A stretch of 64,000 bases of DNA, taken from positions 2,790,001 to 2,854,000 of the forward strand of contig NZ_CP063458.1 in the NCBI RefSeq assembly GCF_015169395.1, written 5' to 3'. Shown in pieces: positions 36,363-45,372 of the stretch (its first letter is position 1; every line of letters starts with the position of its first letter). Position numbers and translations under genes: made by a program. The notes under the pieces were generated by a model. It had not been told where the DNA came from. It saw nothing but the letters and a program-made list of their open reading frames with translations, and made no database searches. Source of the stretch: Humisphaera borealis (GTDB taxonomy: Bacteria; Planctomycetota; Phycisphaerae; Tepidisphaerales; Tepidisphaeraceae).

Positions 36363-37658
36363 TCAGCGGGTACCGCCGGGCTTGCCCAAATCCAGCAGCA
36401 GAATCATCGACGGGTTCCCCACCGACACGTACTGGCCGGTGAATGTCAGCTTTCCCGTTGCGGCGTCGATCAAAAAGCACGCGACATTGTCACCACGCTG
36501 ATTGCAGCAATACAGGAACCGCCCGGCCGGGTCGAAGTTGAAGCTGCGCGGGTAGCTGCCGCGGGTCCATTCCTCGGCGACATAGGTCAGCCTGCCATCG
36601 GGACCGATGGCAAAGACGGCAATGCTGTCGTGCAGGCGGTTGCCGGCGTAAACGAACCGGCCGTCGGGGGACACGAGGATCTCCGAGCAGAAGTTGCTGC
36701 CAGCGAACCCCTGCGGCAACGTAGAGATCGTCTGCCTCGCGACGAGAGAACCCGTCGCGACATCGCGGTCGAAGAGCACGACATTCGACCCTTCTTCCTG
36801 GACCGAATAGAACCATCGACCGTTGGGGTGAAACGCAAAGTGCCGCGGGCCGTCGCCCGGCGGCAACGCTACGGATGGGATGGCCGCCGGGTTCAGGACG
36901 CCCTTCTTCTCGTCCAGTTGCCAGATGAACAGCTTGTCGAGCCCCAGGTCTGCGTGGTAAACGAACCGGCCGGAGGGATCGGTCAGGATCATGTGGGCGT
37001 GCGTCCGATCGTGCCCGCTGATGGCGAAGCTGCCCGGCGGTGCGTTGGTCGCCCGAGTCGGGCCGATCTTCCCTTCGGGACGTTTGACGTCCGACGGCGA
37101 GCCGAGCCGGCCATCGGCCTGAATCGGCAGGACCGCGACCGACCCGCCGAAGTAATTCGCGACCAGGAGGAAACGGCCGGACGGATGGATGCTCAGGTAG
37201 GTGGGCCCGGCACCGCCGGAAGGCACGGTATTGAGCAGCCGCAGCGAGCCATTGGTCCGGTCGATTGCGAACGCGCTGAGCGATCCCTCTTTGCTCTCGC
37301 CTTGGTGGTCGGTTTCGTTGGTCGAGTAAAGCACCGTTCCCGCGGCGTTCACCGCCAGGCAGTTGGGGCTGGTGCCCTGTTCCAGGATGCCGGCCGGCGT
37401 GAAGGTGCCCGTCTTTCGGTCAACACGAAAGAGGTGTATGCCCCGGCCGTTACCCGGCGGCAAATCCACCTGCGTCGGCAGGACATCTTTCAGCGGCGAA
37501 CTGAAGGTACCCACATACGCCATCAGCGGCCCACCGCTGCCGGACGATGGGTGTTCGTCGGCCTGCCCGACGTGGGAATGACAGCCGATCAATGTCACGG
37601 CCACTACGGCTGCCGCGACACAGCGAAGGACGCCGTGACGATAAAGGTGTGGTTCCAT
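36363..37658 (-). CDS. Lactonase-family beta-propeller lipoprotein
   Basis: 431 residues. A lipobox LIGC places a lipidated Cys at about residue 26. The rest is a seven-bladed propeller of the 6-phosphogluconolactonase (PF10282) type with repeated HPSGRFLLVANYFGGSVAVLP, DPSGRFVYHADLGLDKLFIW, HPNGRWFYSVQEEGSNVVLF and SPDGRFVYAGNRLHDSIAVF blades. Because it is exported, a role on extracellular sugar lactones is more likely than the pentose phosphate pathway. It is first in the minus-strand carbohydrate gene run. Confidence 0.88.
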   Translation of the reverse strand: MEPHLYRHGVLRCVAAAVVAVTLIGCHSHVGQADEHPSSGSGGPLMAYVGTFSSPLKDVLPTQVDLPPGNGRGIHLFRVDRKTGTFTPAGILEQGTSPNCLAVNAAGTVLYSTNETDHQGESKEGSLSAFAIDRTNGSLRLLNTVPSGGAGPTYLSIHPSGRFLLVANYFGGSVAVLPIQADGRLGSPSDVKRPEGKIGPTRATNAPPGSFAISGHDRTHAHMILTDPSGRFVYHADLGLDKLFIWQLDEKKGVLNPAAIPSVALPPGDGPRHFAFHPNGRWFYSVQEEGSNVVLFDRDVATGSLVARQTISTLPQGFAGSNFCSEILVSPDGRFVYAGNRLHDSIAVFAIGPDGRLTYVAEEWTRGSYPRSFNFDPAGRFLYCCNQRGDNVACFLIDAATGKLTFTGQYVSVGNPSMILLLDLGKPGGTR

Positions 37659-37922
37659 GTCTGTCTCGCAGAAGTGGCTCTCGATGCGTGTTGCTCGAAG
37701 AATCTAACCGAAGGGGCCGACGGATACTCCGCCGTCGCGGCTTGCGGACGCGACGAGTGTTCCGCGGTTTGAGGTGCGGGCCGCGGCGGAACAGACTCCC
37801 TTCAAAGGGATTCGCATGATAGGGTAAACGGTCGGGTTCGGAACGGATGCCGCGTCGGGATATGCCCGAACAACCCGCGCGATAAGCGGCACGTTACGCC
37901 CCAGAATGCTCAGGACCTTGCC

Positions 37923-38948
37923 ATGCCGAACATTGCCTGCCCGCGGTGCTCAAAACTGATGCCGACCGACACGGCATTCTGCCGTAGATGCGGGTACGAG
38001 TTGCGCTCGATACCCGCACATCAGCAAACGCCGGGCAACGTTCGAGCCACGCGCGTCGAACCGCAAACCCCTGCGGTGGAACGCACCGGGAGGCCGACGA
38101 CGGTGTGGGTTACCGTGCTTGTGCTCGTGATCGGGATGGGAGCGGCCTTTGTCCTGCGCTGGTCTCGCTTCAGTCATCGCGACGGCGAGAGCCAATCGGC
38201 TGAGCGGCCTGCGGGGATGCCGGGTGTCCCTTGGCGCGGCCCGCCGACGGTCATCGAACAGACGCGGCCGCCGCTTCCACCGCTTCCGCCCTTCACCCGG
38301 CATCTGCCAGCCGACCTGCCGCCAGCCGGCAGCGTACCGGCGGAACTGGACCATCGCGGACAGCTGCTGACGCAGAGCCGCTACGGCGGCGAGAAGCTTT
38401 CGGGTGCGATCTTCGCCGGCGCTCACATGCTCCAGGTGACGTTCGAAAAGGCTGATCTGCGTAATGCTGATTTCCGAGGTGCCGAGCTCCTGCAATCCAC
38501 GCTCGCCGGTGCGGATCTTGATGGTGCAAAGTTTGACGGAGCGCGTTTCAGTCAAAGCTACCTGACGTCGATCGATACGGCGGCAGTGGACGGCAAGACC
38601 CGGGTTCGAAACGGGATCGTCGAACCTGTTCCACCGCCACCGCTGCCGGCCCGGAACGTCAACCGGGCGTCGTTCCGGGCGGCACGTTTTGAGGGAACTG
38701 ATTTCGAGGGAATGGATCTGGCCGGCGCGGATTTCAGCGGGGCGGAGTTTCAGAGCGGCAGCTTCCGTAACACAGACCTACGCGGCGCGAATCTTCGCGA
38801 CACCCGGCAACGCGGCAGCAACTTCCTGGGTGCGAAGCTAAACGGGGCCGACCTGTGCGGGGCAGATCTGACCGGTGCCCGGAACCTGACGGACGAGCAG
38901 TTGGCCACAGCAAAGACCGACGAAAACACACGACGGCCTCGCCGCTGA
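37923..38948 (+). CDS. Zinc-ribbon, TM and pentapeptide-repeat protein
   Basis: 341 residues. An N-terminal zinc ribbon CPRCSKLMPTDTAFCRRCG (residues 5-24), one TM helix (about 60-78, VWVTVLVLVIGMGAAFVL), a Pro-rich linker, then two runs of pentapeptide repeats of the A(D/N)LxG kind (about 150-205 and 235-320; ADLRNADFRGAELLQSTLAGA and ADFSGAEFQSGSF). Pentapeptide repeats form a right-handed quadrilateral helix, often for protein binding. The function is unknown. Confidence 0.8.
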   Translation: MPNIACPRCSKLMPTDTAFCRRCGYELRSIPAHQQTPGNVRATRVEPQTPAVERTGRPTTVWVTVLVLVIGMGAAFVLRWSRFSHRDGESQSAERPAGMPGVPWRGPPTVIEQTRPPLPPLPPFTRHLPADLPPAGSVPAELDHRGQLLTQSRYGGEKLSGAIFAGAHMLQVTFEKADLRNADFRGAELLQSTLAGADLDGAKFDGARFSQSYLTSIDTAAVDGKTRVRNGIVEPVPPPPLPARNVNRASFRAARFEGTDFEGMDLAGADFSGAEFQSGSFRNTDLRGANLRDTRQRGSNFLGAKLNGADLCGADLTGARNLTDEQLATAKTDENTRRPRR

Positions 38949-39105
38949 CAGCGACCGGGCGGCCGAAATGAGCGGGCACGCCCTCAGTCCGATAATCCCT
39001 GCTTGGCGGGGGTTGTAGAGACCGTACGGTTTACCAATCTTCTCAAGTCTGCCCGGATTCCAATCGATACTGCCGTCAGGGACTGAAGCTTTTCCGGGAG
39101 ATCGA

Positions 39106-39990
39106 ATGTCCATCGCCGTCGCCGCGCCCGTCATCAATCCGCACGAAGCGGTCAAAAAAGTAACCACCATTGCCACGCTGCCCGAGGTGACGGCCAAGAT
39201 CATCGCGACCGTGGAGAATCCCAAGAGCAGCGCCCAGGAACTGCACAAGATTGTCTCGCACGACCCGGCACTGGTGACGCGCATTCTCAAGGTCGTTAAC
39301 AGCGCGTTCTACGGGTTGCCCGGACAGATCGGTTCGATCGAGCGGGCGATCGTCCTGCTGGGCCTCAATGCGGTGAAGAACATTGCCGTCGCCGCCAGCC
39401 TCGGTCAGCTCTTCCGCGGGGCCAAGCTCAGCGACACTTTCTCGGCGAAGGACCTCTGGCGGCATTGCATTGCGGTCGGTGTCGCTTCGCGCGATCTGGC
39501 CAAGCAGATGAAGCTGCCGATGGCCGAAGAGGCGTTCCTGGCGGGGATGATCCACGACATGGGGATCCTGGTGTCCATGCAGCTGTGGCCGGAGCAGATC
39601 CGGGCCGTCTGCGACCGAGCCAGCCATGCCATCGGTGCCAGCGACGCTGCGACCTTCTGCGAGATGGAACGCGAAATGATCGGCGCCGACCATCAGCAGC
39701 TCGGCCTGGCGCTGGCCGAACAGTGGAAGTTCCCGCAGGCCTGCCAGCTCGTCGCCGGCAACCATCACAACCCCTCAGCCCTGGGCGGACAAAGCCGGCT
39801 CCTAGTCAGCGTCGTCTACGCCGCCGACACCATCTGCTGCCAGAGCAAGCACGGCTTTAACCTGACAGCGATCAACCAGAAGCTCGACTCCGCCGGCCTC
39901 GACGATGTGAAAATCGACCGCGCGCTCATCGAGCGGACCGCGGCGAACCTCGACGAACTGGTCGAAGTCGCCTCCTCCGTGCTGGGCTGA
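39106..39990 (+). CDS. HDOD-domain protein
   Basis: A 294-residue cytoplasmic HDOD protein (an HD-related output domain, usually without phosphodiesterase activity). It begins at ATG 39106 with GGGAG 6 bases upstream. HDOD blocks include TIATLPEVTAKIIATVENP, HKIVSHDPALVTRILKVVNSAFYG, IERAIVLLGLNAVKNIAVAASL and GMIHDMGILV. A second HDOD protein fused to a histidine kinase lies at 42737-45370. The role is probably in signalling. Confidence 0.88.
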   Translation: MSIAVAAPVINPHEAVKKVTTIATLPEVTAKIIATVENPKSSAQELHKIVSHDPALVTRILKVVNSAFYGLPGQIGSIERAIVLLGLNAVKNIAVAASLGQLFRGAKLSDTFSAKDLWRHCIAVGVASRDLAKQMKLPMAEEAFLAGMIHDMGILVSMQLWPEQIRAVCDRASHAIGASDAATFCEMEREMIGADHQQLGLALAEQWKFPQACQLVAGNHHNPSALGGQSRLLVSVVYAADTICCQSKHGFNLTAINQKLDSAGLDDVKIDRALIERTAANLDELVEVASSVLG

Positions 39991-40096
39991 TCCTCCCCGT
40001 CACGACACAACAGCAAACGCAAAGAGGTCAACCGTGGTGATGACCTCTTTGCATTTGATGCGTTTGAAGCCCGGTCGGACGGCGGCAGCAAACGCC

Positions 40097-40612
40097 TCAT
40101 GCGTCCATCGAGGCCATCTCGTCGGCGTCGACCTGCGCCTGCGGGTAAATGTCGCTCATGACGATCTTCGTCAGCTTCTCGTCGGCGGCACCTTCCTCCT
40201 TCAGCGTCTGCTCCAGCAGCTTTACGGACGCCTTGTCGCCGAGGTGCTCGGCCAGGCTTCGCGCCGTGCCGTAGGCTGAGATCTCGTAGTGTTCGATACG
40301 CTGGGCGTCGGCGACGATCGCGGCATCCATCACGGCGCCCGATTCGCCCTCCTGCATCGCCTCGGTCGCTTCCTCGATCAGCCCCTTCATGGCGTTGCAG
40401 ACTTTCCCGGTGAGCTTGAAGCCCTGGGCTTCGCCGATCTTCTTGAGCCGCTCGACCTGTTGTTCAGTCTGCTTGCGGTGATCCTCAATCGCCCGGGCAA
40501 GCTTCTCAGACGAAGCTTTCTTCACCATTTTAGGCATGGCTTTGAGAAGCTGGTTTTCGGCGCTGTAGAGGTCTTTGATCTGTTCCTGGAAAAGTTCTTC
40601 GAGGGTTTCCAT
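40097..40612 (-). CDS. DUF892 (YciE/YciF-type) ferritin-like protein
   Basis: A 171-residue four-helix ferritin-like protein: METLEELFQEQIKDLYSAENQL with the Glu ligands of helix 1, LARAIEDHRKQTEQQVERL, DAAIVADAQRIEHYEISAYGTA, and a C-terminal helix. The family is linked to stress and metal binding in enterobacteria. ATG 40612 has GGAG 5 bases upstream. It is monocistronic. Confidence 0.92.
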   Translation of the reverse strand: METLEELFQEQIKDLYSAENQLLKAMPKMVKKASSEKLARAIEDHRKQTEQQVERLKKIGEAQGFKLTGKVCNAMKGLIEEATEAMQEGESGAVMDAAIVADAQRIEHYEISAYGTARSLAEHLGDKASVKLLEQTLKEEGAADEKLTKIVMSDIYPQAQVDADEMASMDA

Positions 40613-40794
40613 GGTGTCTCCGTGAATGGTTGTCGTTGTGGCGGCCGCCATCGACCGCGCCGACCGGAGACTAGGGCAGGACACCATGCGCCACAGCGCG
40701 GAAACGCCGATGAAATGTGGCTCACCGACGTTGCCCACCGATGACAATGCAACCGACGGCAGGAGGGCCAGACTATCACACCAAGAAACACAAA
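40613..40794. other. Spacer upstream of the DUF892 gene
   Basis: No gene or clear promoter is seen. It separates the DUF892 start from the end of the putative structured RNA. Confidence 0.4.
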
Positions 40795-40795
40795 A

Positions 40796-40817
40796 GGCAC
40801 GGTCCGAAGACCGTGCC
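40796..40817 (-). terminator. UUCG-tetraloop terminator
   Basis: GGCACGGTC pairs with GACCGTGCC around TTCG on the minus strand, followed by TTTTGTGTTTC. Confidence 0.7.
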
Positions 40818-41098
40818 TCAAGTGTTTTAGAATACGGTGACCACGGCTGCCGTGGGTGAGCGGGTTCAGTCAAACCCTTTGTGTCAGGTGGGTGATGTCC
40901 GAAAGTCGTCGGCCTTGCGGCTTTCGACGTTCCAGTCTTCCGCTTCCCGTCACACCCGAGCCGGCACAAAATCATACCGGCGGGAACAAGTCCCTCGGGC
41001 TCTGCAGGCTTGCGTCGGACCAGTCGGCATCCCCGTAACAAGCTTATCGGGTGACCGAATAGTGCCCACACATCTCGAACAACGCAGACGCCGTACTT
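40796..41098 (-). ncRNA. Candidate structured non-coding RNA
   Basis: A minus-strand unit: promoter TTGCCC-N17-TAGTAT (41128-41105), then a region closed at its ends by AGTACGG (41097-41091) pairing with CCGTATT (40837-40831), then a UUCG-loop terminator. Inside are several stable hairpins (AGCCCGAG/CTCGGGT, TCGAAAG/CTTTCGG with an inner GCC-GCAA-GGC, GGGTT/AACCC, CACGG/CCGTG). I do not see RNase P, tmRNA or SRP RNA signatures. The best fit is an unknown or highly diverged RNA of about 270 bases plus terminator. Confidence 0.4.
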
Positions 41099-41104
41099 CA
41101 GACG

Positions 41105-41133
41105 ATACTATCGGCGCTAAGTGCCCGGGGCAA
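41105..41133 (-). promoter_or_regulatory. Promoter of the candidate ncRNA
   Basis: TTGCCC (41128-41133) and TAGTAT (41105-41110) with a 17-base spacer on the minus strand. The predicted start coincides with the first base of the closing helix. Confidence 0.4.
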
Positions 41134-41146
41134 TTACGAAATTAGT

Positions 41147-41223
41147 GGGCAGCACGCAGTAAGCAATACGCAGTGAAAAGGCGGCTTGCGCACCCTCTTC
41201 ACTGCGTACTGCTGACTGTCTGC
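41147..41223. repeat. Solo CAGTACG-type heptamer element
   Basis: The left arm (41147-41177) and right arm (41198-41223) are inverted, with GCAATACGCAGTGAA against GCAGTACGCAGTGAA matching 14 of 15. They use the same 7-mers as the 45373-45831 element but have only about 20 bases between the arms. Confidence 0.7.
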
Positions 41224-41237
41224 TTTTCAAAAGATTC

Positions 41238-42419
41238 CTAGAACGGCGGCTCTTCGCCGCGCTTCCACCAGTCGGCGGGGTCGGGCTTGTTGCTCTTGCG
41301 CTTTTTGGGGTCGTAGGTTCCGCCGCCGTCGCTGTTGGAATCGAACGAGTCCTCCGCGCCGGTGGGCTCGGGGGCGTCGGTCTCGGCACCGCGAACGATC
41401 GTCGCCAGCGCGGACGCGAAGATCGGCGAAACCGACCGGAGCGTATCGAGGTCTGGCTCGCTGAACGGCACGTGCTCGTCGCGGAAGAAGACGATCGCCG
41501 CCAGCGATTCGCCGAGGTAGGTGCAGTCGATCGTCAGGATCTCCTGATCCTTCATCAACTGCTGCTCTTTGGGGCTCAGCTTGTCGGCCAGTTCGGACGA
41601 CTTGAACTTCATCGGGGTGTCGCGGCCGTCGCGGGCGGCGAGCGGGAGGACCACCCGGCGCAGGATTTCGCTGACCTGTTCGTCGCCGGGGATGGTGTAC
41701 TTCATGTACGCCCCGAGCTGGTATCCGCCGTCGTCACCGACGAGCCACACTGCCACGTTGCTGTAGCCGAGCTGCCGCATGAGCCAGTCCATGGACTGGC
41801 AGATCAGCTGCTCGAGGTCGCGGGCCGGTTCAATCGTTTTGCGGAAGCTCTCCTGCGTGCGAAGGACGTCGAACTGCTTCGAGAGTTCGCCGTAGGCGCT
41901 GACCAGGTCGTTGCAGAGGATGTCGACCTTCTGGCTGATGGTCTTGCGGGCGGCGTTGAGGCGCTTCACGGCCCGCTTAAGCTTGACGATCTTCTGGTCC
42001 TGGCGTGCGACCTGCTCCGACAGCGAAAGTGCCGATCGTACGTGCGCCGTGATCGCCTTGGCGTCGAAAGGCTTGGCGACAAAATCGACCGCGCCGTGGC
42101 GGATCGCTTCGGTCGCGGCGGCGACGGTGGGCTCGCCGGTCATGACGATCGCCCGCGCCGACGGTTGATACTTCCGCAGGCTCCGGAGCAGCGACATCCC
42201 GTCGCCGTCGGGCAGCTTCATGTCGGCGACCATGACCTGGACCGACTCCCGTGCGATGATGCGGCGCGCCTCGGCGATGTTGGCCGCCTTGACGACCGTG
42301 CAGTCCATCGCGCCGACGACATCACCCAGCATCTCCGTCATTCCCGGCTCGTCGTCCACGACGAGCACCATGGGGCGTACCGGCAAAACCATCGAGCCTG
42401 ACTTGCCCGTTGCGGACAT
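41238..42419 (-). CDS. Response regulator with receiver, coiled-coil and GAF-like domains
   Basis: 393 residues from ATG 42419 (GAGGA 5 bases upstream). The receiver domain (about 17-135) has acidic VLVVDDEP, phospho-acceptor Asp in VMVADMKLPDGDG, MTGEP and Lys in VAKPFDA. A coiled coil (about 140-195) leads to a GAF-like domain (DLEQLICQSMDWLMRQLGYSNVAVWLV). The tail is acidic, then Lys/Pro-rich. It lies downstream of the HDOD-kinase on the same strand, so it is probably that kinase's partner. Confidence 0.87.
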   Translation of the reverse strand: MSATGKSGSMVLPVRPMVLVVDDEPGMTEMLGDVVGAMDCTVVKAANIAEARRIIARESVQVMVADMKLPDGDGMSLLRSLRKYQPSARAIVMTGEPTVAAATEAIRHGAVDFVAKPFDAKAITAHVRSALSLSEQVARQDQKIVKLKRAVKRLNAARKTISQKVDILCNDLVSAYGELSKQFDVLRTQESFRKTIEPARDLEQLICQSMDWLMRQLGYSNVAVWLVGDDGGYQLGAYMKYTIPGDEQVSEILRRVVLPLAARDGRDTPMKFKSSELADKLSPKEQQLMKDQEILTIDCTYLGESLAAIVFFRDEHVPFSEPDLDTLRSVSPIFASALATIVRGAETDAPEPTGAEDSFDSNSDGGGTYDPKKRKSNKPDPADWWKRGEEPPF

Positions 42420-42736
42420 GCATTCCTCACGTTCGGCCGCGCCCCGCGTCCGCAGCCTGACCACCTCGGACGCCATCATTCGATGGTCCCGGCGGTCACG
42501 GTGCGCACGATCGGCGCGAAGCATTTTCTTCCCGTCCCGGATGCCTCGGATCGGCCGCGATTGGGACTGCGGCCACCGGAGCCGAACGGCTATTGAGCCG
42601 CCGGCGATTTCTCCACTCTCCTTGAGTGCGTGCGAATCGATATGGTCCTGCGTCCGGACCCGGTTCGATTTCAGCACATCCCGTTCCCTCGGGATTTCGG
42701 CCGGTTCTTCGCTCACCCACTGAACGACCGCGGACA
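42420..42736. other. Spacer within the signalling cluster
   Basis: 317 bases between the HDOD-kinase stop and the response regulator start. The minus strand stays open in the regulator frame, but the translation is low-quality and Arg-rich, so I treat it as non-coding. No promoter is evident. Confidence 0.4.
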
Positions 42737-45370
42737 TTACATCTGCGGCGTTCGTTCCTGCCCGGCCGGCAGGGGTTGTCTTTTCTGGTCATCGGACGGC
42801 GATTCGACCGGCGTTTGTCCTACCCGCCTGCCGGAAGCGTCCGATTCACTTGCGAGGGCACCGGCGGGGGAACCGGCAACGCTTATGACGGCGGATCCGC
42901 CACTTGAGCCGTTCTGCCGTTCCGACGGGGACTTTGCGCCCGTGCCACGCCCGGGATTGCCCGCTGCCGCCGGATCGCCCGGCAGAACGACCAGGACGCG
43001 CGTGCCTTCACCGGCCCGGCTTTCCAGCCGGATTGATCCGCCACTGGCCTCGACCCACCGCAACGCCTTGGCCAGCCCCAGGCCGCGGCGACGGCCGGCC
43101 GGCTTGCTGCTGAAGAACGGATCGAACGCCCGCTTGAGCGTCGCTTCGTCCATGCCGCAGCCGTTGTCCTTGATGTTGATCACCACGCGTCCGGACCAGG
43201 GGTCATGACCCGCCTGCACCGCGATCCGCCCGGTCTTGGGGTCGGTCGCGTGAATAGCGTTGATCAGCACTTCCGAGAGTGCCGCCGTCACCTGCTCGGC
43301 GTCTACAGCAACTTTCGGAACCGCTCCAATTTTGACTTCAACACCCCTATCGGCGGGATCGGCCTGGGCCTTGGCGCGAGTAAGTCCGCCGGTAATGAGG
43401 CTCCCCACTTCGCAAGGTAAGGCCTTCGGCGGGTTCGGCTTCGCGAACGCCATCATCTCCGTAATGATGTCGCTCAGCCGGTCGGCCTGCTCGTGGATGA
43501 GCCGGGCCATCGCCTTCTGCTTGTCGTCGGTGATCGTGCGGGCGAGCAACTGGCTGCGTCCGGAAATGACCGCGAGCGGGTTGTTCATTTCGTGCGCCGC
43601 ACCGGCGGCCATTTCGCCGACGGTCGTCAACGCGCGCGTCCGCAGCAGCACGTCCTGGGTCGTATGCAGCTGGCGGTTGGCCTCGGCGAGTTCTTCTGAC
43701 AACGTGCGGGCCTCGTCACGGACCTGCGCCATGCGCAGCGCCAGCGACCACCCGTGCGACAACGCCGCCAGTTCCTGCGCCTGGGGCAACAATCGCTCCG
43801 CCTCCCCCGCCGGCGCACCCCACACGAGCCCACCAATGCACGCCCCCTCGGCCTGCAGGCAGATCCAGAATCGGCGTTCATTCGGCAGCTTCGGCGACAG
43901 CGCACCGGTGAGCCATTCGATGGAATCGCCGGCGGGAAGCACCGGGCCGTCGCCGGGGAGTAGACTTGCGGGCACGCGCTTGGAAGACGCTGCCGGGAGT
44001 GCATTTGCACCCATTGCCGGAGAACCCGCGGCCGAGCCGTTGTGCTCACCAGGCTCTCGTTGTGTTTCACCGCTTAACGCCCGGATCGCCGACAGCTCTT
44101 CCTCTGTCAGCGGGCTGCTTTCGGTGACATCCGACATCCCCGGCAGCTCGACCAGTTGCGATTCGATCACCCCGCCGTCGGCGTCGCACAGCGCGGCCTC
44201 GGCGTAGTCCTGGGCGGGCGTCAGGCTGAAGGCGGCGGTGCGGTCCAGGCCGATCACCCCCGCCGCGGTGCGGGCAATCGCCGACATCACCAGCAAGGGC
44301 GTGGCGTCGCCGCGCAGGCCGGATTGAAACTGCTGAAGTGCGTCGAAGAAGTGAGTTCGCTGCGACAGGCGTTTGCTCTTGGCGGCCAATTGCCCGCTGA
44401 CTTTGCCCAGCTCGCGATTGGCCTGGTCCAGCGCCCGTCGATAGAGCTCGTCGCCGGTGGATTGGTCCAGGCCCAGCGCCGAGAGGCGCGGCTCCATCCG
44501 CGGGATGATCGCCGCGACGACCGCTTCAACCTTTGCCGCAGTCAGGCCCGTCGCCGACAGCAGCGAGTCGCGGGCGACCGAGAACGCGTAGTTGCCGCTG
44601 TAGCCCAGGTGCTGCTGGCGGACGAGCTGATCGGCGAGGGTAACGAGGTTGATGAGCTGCGATTTGACCGCCTGCGGCAACGCCTCCGGCGGCTGTCCGT
44701 GCAGCCAGCAGACGTCCCGTACCGCCGCCGGCAACTGCCACCGCTCGGCGAGCCGTTTACCCGCCACCTGGTGATCCACGCCGATGACGGTGCGCTCCAG
44801 GTCGGCGATGTCGCCCCGCAGCAGCTCGGCGGCCTCCACCACCCGCGCGTAGCTCTTGGGGATGGCCACATCGAGCGCGATCTTGCCCAGATCGTGCAGA
44901 AGTCCACAGACGAACGCGTCCGACGTGTGCACGCCCCCGGCCTCTTCGGCCAGCAGTTCCGCGCAGCACGCGACGGCCAGGCAGTGTTTCCAGAACTCTT
45001 CCCTGCTGAACTTTTTCGCTTCCGAGCCGCCCGCGCCGGCCGGCGACTTTGCGGTGGACGGACTGGTGGTCCCCAACGCCTGAAACACGGATACCGCCAG
45101 CACGGCGTTCCGGACGGCATCAAACCCCAGCATGACGACGGCACGGTCAACGGACTGAATCTCGTCCCGAACGCCACGATCGGCCCGGCGAGTCAGTTGC
45201 AGGATACGAGCGGTCAGTGAAGGGTCGGCGGAAATGGTCTGAACAACATCGCTTGCCGACGAAGCATCGTCCGAAGTCACCTGCAACACGCGCACCGCCA
45301 CCGCCGGCAGCGTGGGGAGCTCCTCAAGCTGCTGAAGGATCAGATCGAGGCGCTTGTCGCGTAAGTCCAT
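42737..45370 (-). CDS. HDOD-GAF-histidine kinase fusion
   Basis: 877 residues. The N-terminal HDOD domain (about 5-260) has LEELPTLPAVAVRVLQVT, SADPSLTARILQLT, AVVMLGFDAVRNAVLAV and GLLHDLGKIAL. A coiled linker and divergent GAF-like middle (about 300-560) follow, then HisKA with His in GAAHEMNNPLAVISGRS and HATPase with EVLINAIHAT, DNGCGMDE and PFFSSKPAGRRRGLGLA. The last 70 residues are low-complexity. The ATG at 45370 is immediately preceded by the arm of a heptamer element, and no ribosome binding site is visible. Confidence 0.9.
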   Translation of the reverse strand: MDLRDKRLDLILQQLEELPTLPAVAVRVLQVTSDDASSASDVVQTISADPSLTARILQLTRRADRGVRDEIQSVDRAVVMLGFDAVRNAVLAVSVFQALGTTSPSTAKSPAGAGGSEAKKFSREEFWKHCLAVACCAELLAEEAGGVHTSDAFVCGLLHDLGKIALDVAIPKSYARVVEAAELLRGDIADLERTVIGVDHQVAGKRLAERWQLPAAVRDVCWLHGQPPEALPQAVKSQLINLVTLADQLVRQQHLGYSGNYAFSVARDSLLSATGLTAAKVEAVVAAIIPRMEPRLSALGLDQSTGDELYRRALDQANRELGKVSGQLAAKSKRLSQRTHFFDALQQFQSGLRGDATPLLVMSAIARTAAGVIGLDRTAAFSLTPAQDYAEAALCDADGGVIESQLVELPGMSDVTESSPLTEEELSAIRALSGETQREPGEHNGSAAGSPAMGANALPAASSKRVPASLLPGDGPVLPAGDSIEWLTGALSPKLPNERRFWICLQAEGACIGGLVWGAPAGEAERLLPQAQELAALSHGWSLALRMAQVRDEARTLSEELAEANRQLHTTQDVLLRTRALTTVGEMAAGAAHEMNNPLAVISGRSQLLARTITDDKQKAMARLIHEQADRLSDIITEMMAFAKPNPPKALPCEVGSLITGGLTRAKAQADPADRGVEVKIGAVPKVAVDAEQVTAALSEVLINAIHATDPKTGRIAVQAGHDPWSGRVVINIKDNGCGMDEATLKRAFDPFFSSKPAGRRRGLGLAKALRWVEASGGSIRLESRAGEGTRVLVVLPGDPAAAGNPGRGTGAKSPSERQNGSSGGSAVISVAGSPAGALASESDASGRRVGQTPVESPSDDQKRQPLPAGQERTPQM

Positions 45371-45372
45371 GG

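Noticed and set aside
40831-41098. Cobalamin riboswitch
   Set aside because: Some G-rich blocks resemble it loosely, but the conserved box is absent, and the unit ends in a terminator without a downstream B12 gene.
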